DNA of 64,000 nt from Verrucomicrobiota bacterium (GTDB taxonomy: Bacteria; Verrucomicrobiota; Verrucomicrobiia; Opitutales; Opitutaceae). The DNA lies in NCBI GenBank assembly GCA_023443455.1, contig JAEZUE010000068.1:1-64000 (forward strand). The letters are read 5' to 3'. Both the position numbers and the translations under genes were made by a program. This document shows, piece by piece, positions 26,004-34,427 of the stretch. Numbering within the stretch: position 1 is the first letter of the stretch; every line of letters begins with the position of its first letter. The notes beneath the pieces are model-generated. The model had not been told where the DNA came from. It saw nothing but the letters and a program-made list of their open reading frames with translations, and did not search any database.

Positions 26004-28426
26004 GCGACGTCGTCCACCACCGTCTGTTGCGCCGCCAATTGCGCCGGCATTTCGGCCCGGATTTCTTCGTGCCCGCGGAGTGGCGCGATTTCATCGCCTC
26101 GGTGGATGCGGCCTATGTCGAATCCGATTCCGCCCGGGGCATGCTGGAGCGTTCGCTCGAGCTGAGCTCGCAGGAGCTGTTGCAGGCCGGCTCGCAGATG
26201 CGGGCGCTGTTGCAGGGAATTCCGGACCTGCTCGTCCGTTTCGATGCGGTGGGCAACGTGCTGGAGCTGCAGGCCGGTGCCGGCGCGGGATCGTTCGCCG
26301 AGCTCGGAGCGTTCTTCGGGGCGAAGGTGGCCGACATCCGCGACGAGGCGGTCGCGCGGCAGTTCCACCAGGCGTTGGGGCGGGTGGCCATCGAAAAGGC
26401 GATGGTGAGCATCGAGTATTCGGTCACCTGCCCGAAGCGAACCTGCTATTTCGAGGCCCGGCTGGTGCCGCTGCTCGAGGGCGAATGCCTGGCGATCGTG
26501 CGCAACATCACCGAGCGCAAACGTGCGGAGGCGGAACTGCGCCACGCGATTTCGGTGGCGAAATCGACGATCGAATCCACCGCGGACGGCATCCTGGTGG
26601 TCGATCTCGACGGTCGCATCGCCTCGTTCAACCGCCGCTTCGCCGAGATGTGGCGAGTGCCGACGATGTTGCTCGAGGACGGAGTGGATACGGTGGTGCT
26701 CGAGACCGGGGCGATGCAGATCAGCGATCCGGAGGCGTTCAAACGGCGGGTGCGGGAACTGTACTCCCACCCCGACGAGGAGAGCTTCGACATCGTCGAG
26801 TTCAAGGATGGGAGGGTGTTCGAACGGACCTCGCGGCCCCGGCGGCTCGACGGCGTGCCCGTCGGGCGCGTCTGGAGTTTCCACGACATCACCGAGCGTC
26901 GGCGCAGCGAGGAACGGCTGCTCAAGCTGTCGCGGGTGGTGGAGCAGACGGCGGAGTCCGTGCTGATCACCGATTGCGAGGGGAGGATTGAATACATCAA
27001 TCCCGCGTTCACGGTGCTCACCGGCTACGAGCCCGGCGATGTGCTCGGCCGGCAGCCCAGCCTGCTGCGTTCGGGGCGGCACGACGACGATTTCTACAAG
27101 GAGCTTTGGGACACTATTCTCGCGGGCGAGATCTTCCACGCGGTGCTGGTCAACCGGAAGAAGAACGGCGAGCTCTTCCATGCCGACACCACGATCACGC
27201 CGATCAAGGACGGGGCCGGCCGGGTCACCCACTTCGTCTCGACCGAGCAGGACATCACCGCGCATCGGGAGCTCGAACAACAGTTGCGGCAGGCGCAGAA
27301 GATGGAGGCCTTCGGCCAGCTCGCCGCCGGGGTCGCGCACGACTTCAACAACCTCCTCACGATCATCCTCGGCAACAGCGCGCTCATGCAGCTCGAGGAA
27401 GGGATCTCCTCCTCGCAGCTCGAGGCCCTCGGCGAGATCGAGCAGTCGGCCGAGCGCGCGGCGAACCTGACCCAGCAGCTCCTGACCTTCAGCCGCCGGC
27501 AACCGATGCAGCCCGTCGACCTCGACCTGAACGAGGTGCTCGGCCGCATGATGAAGATGCTCGGCCGGCTCATCGGCGAGCACATCGCCATCGATGTGCG
27601 TGCGGCCGCCGATGGCGCCCCGACCCATGCCGATCCGAGCATGATGGAGCAGCTCGTCCTCAATCTCGCGGTCAACGCCCGCGACGCGATGCCCGAGGGC
27701 GGGCGACTGGTGCTCGAGACGGCCAGGGTCGACCTCGGCAGCGTGCCTCGGAGGCCGGACTCGGCCGCCCGGCCGGGCTGTTTCGTTTGTCTCTCAGTGT
27801 CGGATACGGGAGCGGGGATCGAGCCGGAGAATCTCCCCAAGATCTTCGAGCCGTTCTTCACCACCAAGGCGGTGGGCAGCGGAACCGGGCTGGGCTTGGC
27901 GGCGGTCTTCACGATCGTCGAACAGCACCAGGGGTGGATCGACGTGGACAGCCGGGTGGGCGAGGGGACGACTTTTCGCCTCTTCCTTCCGCGGCTGCCC
28001 GACTCGGTGGCGCCGAAGCCGATCGAGGCCAGGGTGCGCCCCGGCCCGAGAGGGCAGGGCGCGGTTCTTCTCGTCGAGGATGAACCCGCGGTGCGTCGGT
28101 TCATGCGCAATGTTCTCGTCGCCCATGGCTACGGTGTGGTCGAGGCGGCGTCGGGTCCGGTGGCGCTCGAGCTTTGGCGGCAGCGGGGGGCGGAGATCGA
28201 CATCCTCGTCACCGACATGATTCTGCCCGACGGCATGGGCGGGGCCGAACTGGCGAGAAGGCTCACCGAGATGCGACCCGACCTGAAGGTGCTGTATTGC
28301 AGTGGATACTCGGACGAGATGCTGGGCGAGAACTCCCCGCTGCGCCATGGGGCGAACTTCGTGGCGAAGCCATTTCTGCCGGAGGTGTTTCTCCAGAAGG
28401 TGCGCGCGATGCTCGACGGCGCCTGA
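26000..28426 (+). CDS. PAS-containing hybrid histidine kinase
   Basis: An 808-residue hybrid kinase without obvious membrane segments. In order: a short coiled coil; three PAS domains (about 73-185, 190-300 and 308-430, each ending in a PAC-like 'ITERKRAE', 'ITERRRSE' or 'DITAHREL'); a HisKA domain with phospho-acceptor H447 in 'GVAHDFNNLL'; a HATPase ('SDTGAGIEPENLPKIFEPFF'); and a C-terminal receiver with D739 in 'ILVTDMILPDGMGG'. No response regulator with an output domain is nearby, so the phosphate target is unknown. Overlap with the FIST gene implies a two-gene signalling unit. Confidence 0.93.
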   Translation: MSDVVHHRLLRRQLRRHFGPDFFVPAEWRDFIASVDAAYVESDSARGMLERSLELSSQELLQAGSQMRALLQGIPDLLVRFDAVGNVLELQAGAGAGSFAELGAFFGAKVADIRDEAVARQFHQALGRVAIEKAMVSIEYSVTCPKRTCYFEARLVPLLEGECLAIVRNITERKRAEAELRHAISVAKSTIESTADGILVVDLDGRIASFNRRFAEMWRVPTMLLEDGVDTVVLETGAMQISDPEAFKRRVRELYSHPDEESFDIVEFKDGRVFERTSRPRRLDGVPVGRVWSFHDITERRRSEERLLKLSRVVEQTAESVLITDCEGRIEYINPAFTVLTGYEPGDVLGRQPSLLRSGRHDDDFYKELWDTILAGEIFHAVLVNRKKNGELFHADTTITPIKDGAGRVTHFVSTEQDITAHRELEQQLRQAQKMEAFGQLAAGVAHDFNNLLTIILGNSALMQLEEGISSSQLEALGEIEQSAERAANLTQQLLTFSRRQPMQPVDLDLNEVLGRMMKMLGRLIGEHIAIDVRAAADGAPTHADPSMMEQLVLNLAVNARDAMPEGGRLVLETARVDLGSVPRRPDSAARPGCFVCLSVSDTGAGIEPENLPKIFEPFFTTKAVGSGTGLGLAAVFTIVEQHQGWIDVDSRVGEGTTFRLFLPRLPDSVAPKPIEARVRPGPRGQGAVLLVEDEPAVRRFMRNVLVAHGYGVVEAASGPVALELWRQRGAEIDILVTDMILPDGMGGAELARRLTEMRPDLKVLYCSGYSDEMLGENSPLRHGANFVAKPFLPEVFLQKVRAMLDGA

Positions 28427-28436
28427 GTCATTCAGG

Positions 28437-28572
28437 AGTCGAGCGACCACGGACGAGCGTCGAGGGCCGGAGTTTCGGAGGCAGATCGAGAGCCCCCTCG
28501 GGCAATCGCCTTGTGCACGATTGGATTGGCGCTCGCCACTCGACGCTCGACTCCCGTCTGCATCATCACGTC
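28437..28572. repeat. Dispersed inverted-repeat element, copy B
   Basis: The core at 28451-28559 (109 nt) is identical to 41177-41285 except at three positions. The right end (28558-28572, CTGCATCATCACGTC) is the exact inverted complement of the left end of the 41.1-kb copy, so the full element has terminal inverted repeats; the left tip is missing here. It lies between the convergent hybrid kinase gene and the hypothetical gene at 28687-29373. Confidence 0.88.
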
Positions 28573-28686
28573 TGAGCCGATGATGCATCTGCCGCCAACC
28601 GAAGACCGCCACGGCCCGCACCAACGGTGAGCTGGCAGGCCGGCGTGCCGGCACGCCGACCGATGCGGCCTTCGAACTGTTGCCTT

Positions 28687-29373
28687 TCAGAAGCGATCCG
28701 AGCGGCGGTTCCGGCCGGAACCGCGGCGGGTGCATTCTTCGTCCTCGACGGTGCGGCTGGTGGAGTCGATCGCGACGGGCTTCAGGTTGGTCGTCGAGTG
28801 CAGGTCGGTGGTCATGTGGACATCGGCGGTCATGCCGATGTCGGGCGTCATGTGGATCGTCACATCCGGGGCGGGCGCCGGCGGCGAGGGCCGTGCGTCG
28901 TGGCGGTTCCACCGGTGCCGGCGGTCGCGCGAAGCCATTGAGAAATACCATTGGTCGGCGTCGCCGGGCATGAAGGGGGCATACGCCGGTTGCCGGGCGG
29001 GCACCGGCTCGAGCACGAGCGGTTCGTCGATCGGCCGCGGGGTTTCCTGCTTGGCCCGTTCGGCCAGTGCCGCGCGTTCTTCCCGGAGACGGCGTGCCTG
29101 CTCCTGTCGCTGCCGGAGCGCGGCGGCCTGTCGCTCGGCCTGCGCGGCGGCCTCTGTCTGGTCGTACGGATACTGCGTGAGGAGCGCCTCGGGCAGCTTG
29201 GTCTTCTCCACCTGGGCGATCCCACCCTCATGCCGCAGGGTGATGGTGGCGGCGTCGTGGCGCAGGACGCGTGCGTCGCGCAGTGTGCGTCCGTCCTTGA
29301 GGGCGATGTCCATGGCCGAGGTGCCGGGGACCGCGACGAGGGTTGCGAAAAGGAGCGCGGAAAGGGTTTTCAT
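28687..29373 (-). CDS. Hypothetical secreted protein with coiled coil
   Basis: A 228-residue protein I do not recognise. It has a signal peptide ('MKTLSALLFATLVAVPGTSA'), then 'MDIALKDGRTLRDARVLRHD' and 'TITLRHEGGIAQVEKTKLP', a short beta motif often found in verrucomicrobial secreted proteins. A Gln/Arg/Glu-rich coiled coil follows (about residues 65-105). The C-terminal part has low complexity with loose repeats of the type D-V-x-M-T-x-D. The ATG at 29373 is chosen because it gives the signal peptide. It is transcribed after, or separately from, the NDH-2 gene 204 nt upstream. Confidence 0.65.
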   Translation of the reverse strand: MKTLSALLFATLVAVPGTSAMDIALKDGRTLRDARVLRHDAATITLRHEGGIAQVEKTKLPEALLTQYPYDQTEAAAQAERQAAALRQRQEQARRLREERAALAERAKQETPRPIDEPLVLEPVPARQPAYAPFMPGDADQWYFSMASRDRRHRWNRHDARPSPPAPAPDVTIHMTPDIGMTADVHMTTDLHSTTNLKPVAIDSTSRTVEDEECTRRGSGRNRRSDRF

Positions 29374-29517
29374 GGGATGAACCGGATCGAGGAGAGGTAC
29401 TCCGAGTTGTGCCGGAGGCAAGAAACGTATCGCTGGTGCCGAACGCAGCCGCCCGGTGCCCGCGAAAAGGGGCGCCGCCGGATCGAATTGTCCGGCCCGC
29501 GTGCGGCGGCGCAAAGT

Positions 29518-29549
29518 CCCGGGCCGATCGTGTGCGTGCTCGGCCCGGG
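29518..29549 (-). terminator. Hairpin downstream of the NDH-2 gene
   Basis: A perfect 10-bp stem (29518-29527 with 29540-29549) lies just past the NDH-2 stop, followed in the minus direction by ACTTTGCG, a weak T tract. A second 9-bp hairpin (29472-29480 with 29504-29512) follows. Together they probably end the transcript. Confidence 0.6.
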
Positions 29550-29577
29550 TTTGCGGAGGCCGGTCCAAGGGGGGCGG

Positions 29578-30882
29578 TCAGATGGGTTTCACCGGTGGGC
29601 GATCGACGGTCGGGAAACCATGGATCACGCGCGCCCCGCGATGAAACGTCAGGTAGGAATAGATCCAGGATATTAGGACGGAGAGCTTGTTGCGGAAGCC
29701 GACCAGGAAGATCAGGTGGATGAACAGCCACGCCAGCCATGCGGTGAGACCGCTGAACTGCAGCTTCCCGACCTTGGCGACGGCGCGCGAACGGCCGATC
29801 GTCGCCATCGTGCCCTTGTCGAAATAGGCGAACGGTGTTCGTCGTGCGGTGTCGGCGGGGCGGCCGGCGCGAAGCTCCTGTGCGAGTGTCCGGGCCACAT
29901 GGGCTCCCGCCTGCATGGCCGCGGGCGAAACCCCGGGCACGATCTGTCCGTTCGGGTCGGTCAAGGCGATCATGTCGCCGAGCACGCGCACCTCGGGATG
30001 CCCGGGGATGCTGAGGTCGGGAAGCACCTTCACGCGCCCGGCCCGGTCGGTCTCGGCGCCCAACTGCGAGCCGAGTGGGGAGGCGGCCACGCCGGCGGCC
30101 CAGATGATGTTGGCGGCGGCCACGGTTTCATGGGGCAGCACGACTTCGCCCTCGCGGATTTCGCGCACCTGCACTCCGAGCCACACGGCCACCCCGAGAC
30201 TTTCGAGCTGGGCGCGCGCCCGGTCCGACAGGGCGGGCGGATAGTTGCCGAGAATGCGCGCACTGCCCTCGATGAGAATCACCCGGGCCGCGCCCAGGTT
30301 GATCCGGCGGAAATCCCGCGCGAGCACATGGCGGCCCAGTTCGGCAAAGGTGCCGGCGAGTTCGACGCCGGTGGGGCCGCCACCGATCACGACGATGGTC
30401 ATGAGACGCTGACGTTCGGCCGGGTCGTCGGCCATTTCGGCACGCTCGAAGGCGTGGAGCACGTTGCGGCGGATACGGAGCGCGTCGTCGATGGTTTTCA
30501 GCCCGGGCGCGTACCGCTCCCATTCCGGGTGGCCAAAGTAGCTGGTGCAGCCGCCGAGGGCGACGACGAGGTGGTCGTAGTGCAGGTCGGCGTTGCGCAG
30601 GTGCACCGTGCGGGCCGCGAGATCGAAGCCGGTCACCTCGTCCATCAGCACCGTCACGTCGCGTTTCCCGGCGAGGATGGAACGCACCGGTTGGGCGATG
30701 TCCGGCACCGCGAGCCCGGCCGTGGCGACCTGGTAGAGCAGGGGTTGGAAGAGGTGGTGGTTGGCACGGTCGACGACGGTGATCCGCGCGAGCCCGGGCG
30801 GGAATTTCTGCGCGAAGGTCAGTCCGGCGAAACCGGCACCGAGAACCACGATGTGAGGCCGAGCGTCTGGAGGAGCGGTCAT
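29578..30882 (-). CDS. ndh: Type II NADH dehydrogenase (NDH-2)
   Basis: A 434-residue FAD-dependent NADH:quinone oxidoreductase of the single-subunit, non-proton-pumping type. The N-terminal FAD site is 'IVVLGAGFAGLTFAQKF', 'NHHLFQPLLYQVATAGL' is the NDH-2 quinone-site signature, the NADH-binding site is 'IVVIGGGPTGVELAGTF', and 'VRVLGDMIALTD' closes the FAD domain. A hydrophobic C-terminal region ('LAWLFIHLIFLVGF') should attach it to the inner membrane. It would feed electrons into the quinone pool. A carotenoid-related relative is less likely given the HHLFQPLLYQVA block. Confidence 0.93.
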   Translation of the reverse strand: MTAPPDARPHIVVLGAGFAGLTFAQKFPPGLARITVVDRANHHLFQPLLYQVATAGLAVPDIAQPVRSILAGKRDVTVLMDEVTGFDLAARTVHLRNADLHYDHLVVALGGCTSYFGHPEWERYAPGLKTIDDALRIRRNVLHAFERAEMADDPAERQRLMTIVVIGGGPTGVELAGTFAELGRHVLARDFRRINLGAARVILIEGSARILGNYPPALSDRARAQLESLGVAVWLGVQVREIREGEVVLPHETVAAANIIWAAGVAASPLGSQLGAETDRAGRVKVLPDLSIPGHPEVRVLGDMIALTDPNGQIVPGVSPAAMQAGAHVARTLAQELRAGRPADTARRTPFAYFDKGTMATIGRSRAVAKVGKLQFSGLTAWLAWLFIHLIFLVGFRNKLSVLISWIYSYLTFHRGARVIHGFPTVDRPPVKPI

Positions 30883-30967
30883 AGCGGGCAGTACGGATCA
30901 TCGGGGACCGCAAAGAGGCAAATCGCGGGCGCCGTTGGCGGCGGCCCGCGTGGCGACGGCCGCCCGC

Positions 30968-32125
30968 CTAGGTCGGCTTCGACGCGCGGAGCGTGAAGTC
31001 GTGGTGCGCCACGACCTGCCCGTTGATCAACAGGTCGATTCGGTGGAGCCCGGGATGGAGACGGCGCGTGGTCACGGGGCGCAGGCTGTGCTGCTTGGCA
31101 AGGTCCCGGGTCTCGCCGGGGGCGAGGGTGAGTTTCCAGCCTTTGAATACCCTGGGCGAGCTGGTGCCGTTGGCGCGCACGTGGTGCACGGCGTAGTCGA
31201 CCACCAGCGGTTGGGGCACCGGGGCGGTGGACTCCAGCCGGAGTTTCAGCCCGATGCTCTGGCCGATGCGGACCGATGGCGGGGAGACGCTCAGCGCGGC
31301 CGTCCCGCGGAGCGATCGCCCAAGCCCCCAAGCCTCCAGCGTGGCGGGATGGCCCTGCTTGATGAGCGTGCGGCTGGCATGCCGCAGCAGGGCGACGCGC
31401 GTGGGCGGGGCGTCGACGAGGTGTTCGCGCACCCACGCCGCGACGAGGTCGGCGTGGTCCTTGGCGATGTCGTTGAGGTGATTCGCCACGCTGCGGCGCA
31501 CGTAGGCCGACGGGTCGTCCTGCAACGCCCGCAGCAGGGGCAACGTGGGCGCGGGGTCGGTCACGAGCGATTGGAGGCGCAGGCCCCACGGCAGGCGTGG
31601 CCGGCTGCCTTCGCTCACGAGGCGCCGCACGTGGGGGCTCGGATCGTGTACCCACTTTTCGAGGGTGCGGAAGACGATGTCGGGGGTCCGTTGGATGAAG
31701 GGCCGGATGGCGAACTCGGCGGTGGAACGCTGTGTGAGCGCGTGGAGGCAGGCGAGGGCGCGGCGGACATCGTGCAATCCGCGGGCCGCGACGAATTCGC
31801 CCAGCGACCAGATCACGATGCCGGACAACCCGCTCTCCCGCTCCTTGGCCGACTGCTCGGCCGGCTCGCCGTCGGCATCGATCGGCACCGGTGGCGCGAG
31901 CGCGATTTCGACCAGGTCGCAGGCGTGGGCGAAATCCGTCGGCAACGTCGTCGCGAGCGCAGCGGCGATCTGCAGCGCGCGCGCCTTGAGCTCCAGTTTT
32001 TCGAGACCGTCGCCGGCGAGTCCTTCGAATCGCGCACGGTCGAATTCCGGCCAGACGCGGGCGAGGTGCGTGCCGGCATCGGCGACGGTTCGCCGGTTGA
32101 TCAGGTTCTTGAACGGCTCGGCCAT
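30968..32125 (-). CDS. DNA alkylation repair protein, AlkD-like HEAT repeats
   Basis: A 385-residue protein built of helical HEAT-like repeats. 'DIVFRTLEKWVHDPSPHVRR', 'RALQDDPSAYVRRSVANHLN' and 'LRHASRTLIKQGHPATL' are typical of the AlkC/AlkD family of DNA glycosylases that remove alkylated bases. It starts 'MAEPFKNLINRRTV', close to the start of AlkC-like members. The C-terminal 100 residues form a beta-rich extension ('TAALSVSPPSVRIGQSIGLK') seen in longer family members. The ATG at 32125 is chosen from that N-terminal match. It is divergent from the SPFH genes. Confidence 0.85.
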   Translation of the reverse strand: MAEPFKNLINRRTVADAGTHLARVWPEFDRARFEGLAGDGLEKLELKARALQIAAALATTLPTDFAHACDLVEIALAPPVPIDADGEPAEQSAKERESGLSGIVIWSLGEFVAARGLHDVRRALACLHALTQRSTAEFAIRPFIQRTPDIVFRTLEKWVHDPSPHVRRLVSEGSRPRLPWGLRLQSLVTDPAPTLPLLRALQDDPSAYVRRSVANHLNDIAKDHADLVAAWVREHLVDAPPTRVALLRHASRTLIKQGHPATLEAWGLGRSLRGTAALSVSPPSVRIGQSIGLKLRLESTAPVPQPLVVDYAVHHVRANGTSSPRVFKGWKLTLAPGETRDLAKQHSLRPVTTRRLHPGLHRIDLLINGQVVAHHDFTLRASKPT

Positions 32126-32354
32126 GGGGCCGGACGTTGGCCCGGGGCGAGTTCGCCGGCAAGCCTGGCCGGCCGGGGTCGCCCGGTTGCGCGCGGGTTG
32201 TTTCGGTGACTCCGCTCTATAAACACGCCGTCGAATTGTGACGGTCGGGCTCTTGTCGGGCGGGCGGGGAACTGCATTGTCGGCGGCGTCCGCGAGGCCG
32301 CGGGCGCCGGTCCGAACCCTCCGGCGTGCGGTCTCCCCGACATCCGCCATCCCC

Positions 32355-33305
32355 ATGATTTCGTTACCCATGATTCTGGTCGGTCTGGTGCTGGGCGTCG
32401 CCCTCGCGGCCGTGGCCACGCTCGTCTTCGGCGTCTACACCATCGGCCCGACCGAGCGCGGCGTGCTCACGAGCTTCGGGCGCGTGCAACGCCTCGCCGG
32501 GCAGACCGGCGACGACCCCCTGCTCGGCGCGCTGCTCACCGAGGAGGAGAAGGACCGCTACAACTACCCGAACATCCGCGTGGTGCCGCCGGGCGGGCCG
32601 TACTTCAAGTGGCCCTGGCAGAAGCTCCACAAGGTCGGCATGACGATCCAGACCACGGACATCACCTGGGATCCGGACATCCGCCAGCAGTTCATCGAGG
32701 CGGTGACGAAGGACAATCTCACCGTCGAGATCTCCGGGCAGCTGCGCTGGAAGCCGTGCGAGCGCAACCTCTACGCGTACCTTTTCGGTGTCGCCAATCC
32801 GGCGGCACACGTGGTCGGCTACTTCATCTCGGTGCTGCGCGACCGCATCGCCACGTTCGAGGGCGAGGGCAGCGAGGGCGCGGTCGAGGGCGTGTCGATC
32901 AACGATCTGCGCAAGAACCTCTCCAGCATCAACCGCTACATGGAGGAGGCCTGCCGCAAGACCGCGGCGCGCTACGGGGTCGAGCTCGACGCGGCGCTGA
33001 TCACCACGATCGACCCGCCGAGCGATGTCGACGAGGCGCTGGCCTCGATCAACACCACGCAAAACCAGGTCGCCGCCGCGATCAGTCAGGCCAAGGCCGA
33101 TGCCGACCAGAAGCTCAAGATGGCCGAGCAGGCGGTGCAGATCGCCCAGAACCGGGCCGCCGCCGAGGCGGCACCCTTGACCGAGCTGGGCAAGACCCTC
33201 GCCGCCATGCACGCGAGCGGCGGCAGTGCCGCCCTCGATTCCTACCTGCGCAACGCCAGCCTCCCGCTGCGCGAGAAGGCCGCGCAGACCGTCGTCACCC
33301 TCTGA
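32355..33305 (+). CDS. SPFH/Band 7 domain membrane protein 1
   Basis: A 316-residue protein with one N-terminal membrane helix ('MILVGLVLGVALAAVATLVF') and an SPFH domain starting 'TIGPTERGVLTSFGRVQ'. A long helical region ('NQVAAAISQAKADADQKLKM') follows, as in stomatin or flotillin-like proteins that oligomerise in membranes. An insert rich in charged residues after the first strand ('EEEKDRYNYPNIRVVPPG') is unusual. The next gene, 12 nt downstream, is a second SPFH protein, so the two may form a hetero-oligomer. The ATG at 32355 is chosen because it directly precedes the helix. The 229-nt gap before it has a TATAAA at 32218 but no good -35. Confidence 0.85.
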   Translation: MISLPMILVGLVLGVALAAVATLVFGVYTIGPTERGVLTSFGRVQRLAGQTGDDPLLGALLTEEEKDRYNYPNIRVVPPGGPYFKWPWQKLHKVGMTIQTTDITWDPDIRQQFIEAVTKDNLTVEISGQLRWKPCERNLYAYLFGVANPAAHVVGYFISVLRDRIATFEGEGSEGAVEGVSINDLRKNLSSINRYMEEACRKTAARYGVELDAALITTIDPPSDVDEALASINTTQNQVAAAISQAKADADQKLKMAEQAVQIAQNRAAAEAAPLTELGKTLAAMHASGGSAALDSYLRNASLPLREKAAQTVVTL

Positions 33306-33317
33306 CCCTTCGTCGCC

Positions 33318-34190
33318 ATGATTCTACTAGTCTCCCTCGCCATCGGTTTCGTCGGCACCTTCATAGCCTGCCCGCTCCTTCTTGGGGTCGGTCGGTTGTT
33401 CCAACTGTGGCGGACGCTGCCCGAGCGCACGGTCCTGGTGTACACGCTCTTCGGCAAGGTCATCGGCACGGTCGATCGGCCCGGCCTGTTTTTTCCGATC
33501 GCGCATTTCGGGCCGAAGGCGCTGCTGCTGCCGTTCTTCGGCAAGGCCTATCCGGTGCGCACGCACATCTTCCAGTCGTATCTGCGCAATCAGCTCGTGA
33601 ACTCCGAGGAGGGCGCCCCGATGGGCGTCGGCATCTGGTTCGAGGGCTTCGTGCGCGATCCCGAGGCGTTTCTTTTCCAGAACGCCGATCCGCTCGGCTC
33701 GCTGCAGGCCAACGTCGCCACGGCGGTCGTCAAACAGCTCTCCAATCTGAAACTCGAGGTGTTGCTCGAGAACCGCGACGCGCTCTCGCGACGCGTGCGC
33801 GAAGAAGTGACGCCGACCTCCGCCAAGTGGGGTTTTCATCTCGGCTCCACCTATATCCGCAAGGTGGCCTTCCGCGACGAGGGCATGATCGGCGAGATCC
33901 GGCGCAAGGTCGTGAATCGCCTCCGCCAAGTCACGGCGGCGATGAAGCAGGCCGGCGACAACGAGGTCGCGTTGATCCAATCCTCGGCCGACATGCGGGC
34001 TGCGCAACGGCTCGGCGAGGCGCAGGCGGTGCGGCCGATGGTGATCGGGCGGGCGCTCGCCGAGATCCAGCGCGAGCCCGAGGTGGCCGAGGCGTTGTTC
34101 AAGCTGCTCGATCTGCAGGCCACGTTGCGCAGTGCCGGCAAGGTCATCGTGGCCCCGGCGGGCGCGACGAATCTGCTGCTCGAAAGCTGA
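33318..34190 (+). CDS. SPFH/Band 7 domain membrane protein 2
   Basis: A 290-residue partner of the preceding gene. It has an N-terminal membrane helix ('ILLVSLAIGFVGTFIACPLL'), an SPFH domain ('ERTVLVYTLFGKVIGTVDRP', 'WFEGFVRDPEAFLFQ') and a C-terminal helical part that ends 'GKVIVAPAGATNLLLES'. The region between contains the SPFH-typical 'RRVREEVTPTSAKWGFHL'. It is followed by a strong hairpin. The function is inferred only as a membrane scaffold; no NfeD-type protease gene is adjacent. Confidence 0.85.
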   Translation: MILLVSLAIGFVGTFIACPLLLGVGRLFQLWRTLPERTVLVYTLFGKVIGTVDRPGLFFPIAHFGPKALLLPFFGKAYPVRTHIFQSYLRNQLVNSEEGAPMGVGIWFEGFVRDPEAFLFQNADPLGSLQANVATAVVKQLSNLKLEVLLENRDALSRRVREEVTPTSAKWGFHLGSTYIRKVAFRDEGMIGEIRRKVVNRLRQVTAAMKQAGDNEVALIQSSADMRAAQRLGEAQAVRPMVIGRALAEIQREPEVAEALFKLLDLQATLRSAGKVIVAPAGATNLLLES

Positions 34191-34235
34191 GTGCGCAGGG
34201 TGGGGCGATCTGGTCCGCCCCGCTTGTCGGTTCGA

Positions 34236-34266
34236 GGCCCGGAAGCTCAACGCTTCCGGGCCTTCG
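34236..34266 (+). terminator. Terminator of the SPFH pair
   Basis: A perfect 11-bp stem (34236-34246 with 34252-34262) and 5-nt loop, followed by TTCGTGT. The T tract is weak but the stem is strong, and the position 45 nt past the stop is right. Confidence 0.75.
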
Positions 34267-34316
34267 TGTAGAATCGGGGTCCAATTTGGCGAGCGGCCGG
34301 CGGTGCTTTTGCATCC

Positions 34317-34361
34317 ATGTCACACGGCCGTCACGGGACTGTAACAATCGGTTGGTAGGGT
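34317..34361 (+). promoter_or_regulatory. Pho-box-like array and promoter of the porin-pst operon
   Basis: Three direct repeats are exactly 11 bp apart: GTCAC at 34319, GTCAC at 34330 and GTAAC at 34341, each in an x(C/A)xGT(C/A)AC context like the PhoB half-site CTGTCAT. A TAGGGT at 34356-34361 lies 10 nt after the last repeat, where a PhoB-dependent -10 would be. It precedes a phosphate uptake operon, which supports the call. PhoB binding itself is inferred. Confidence 0.72.
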
Positions 34362-34427
34362 CGTGGCACGTCACCGCCGGCACAGGCCGGAACGGGTGCG
34401 CTCCCAACCACGATACCGATACTAAAC

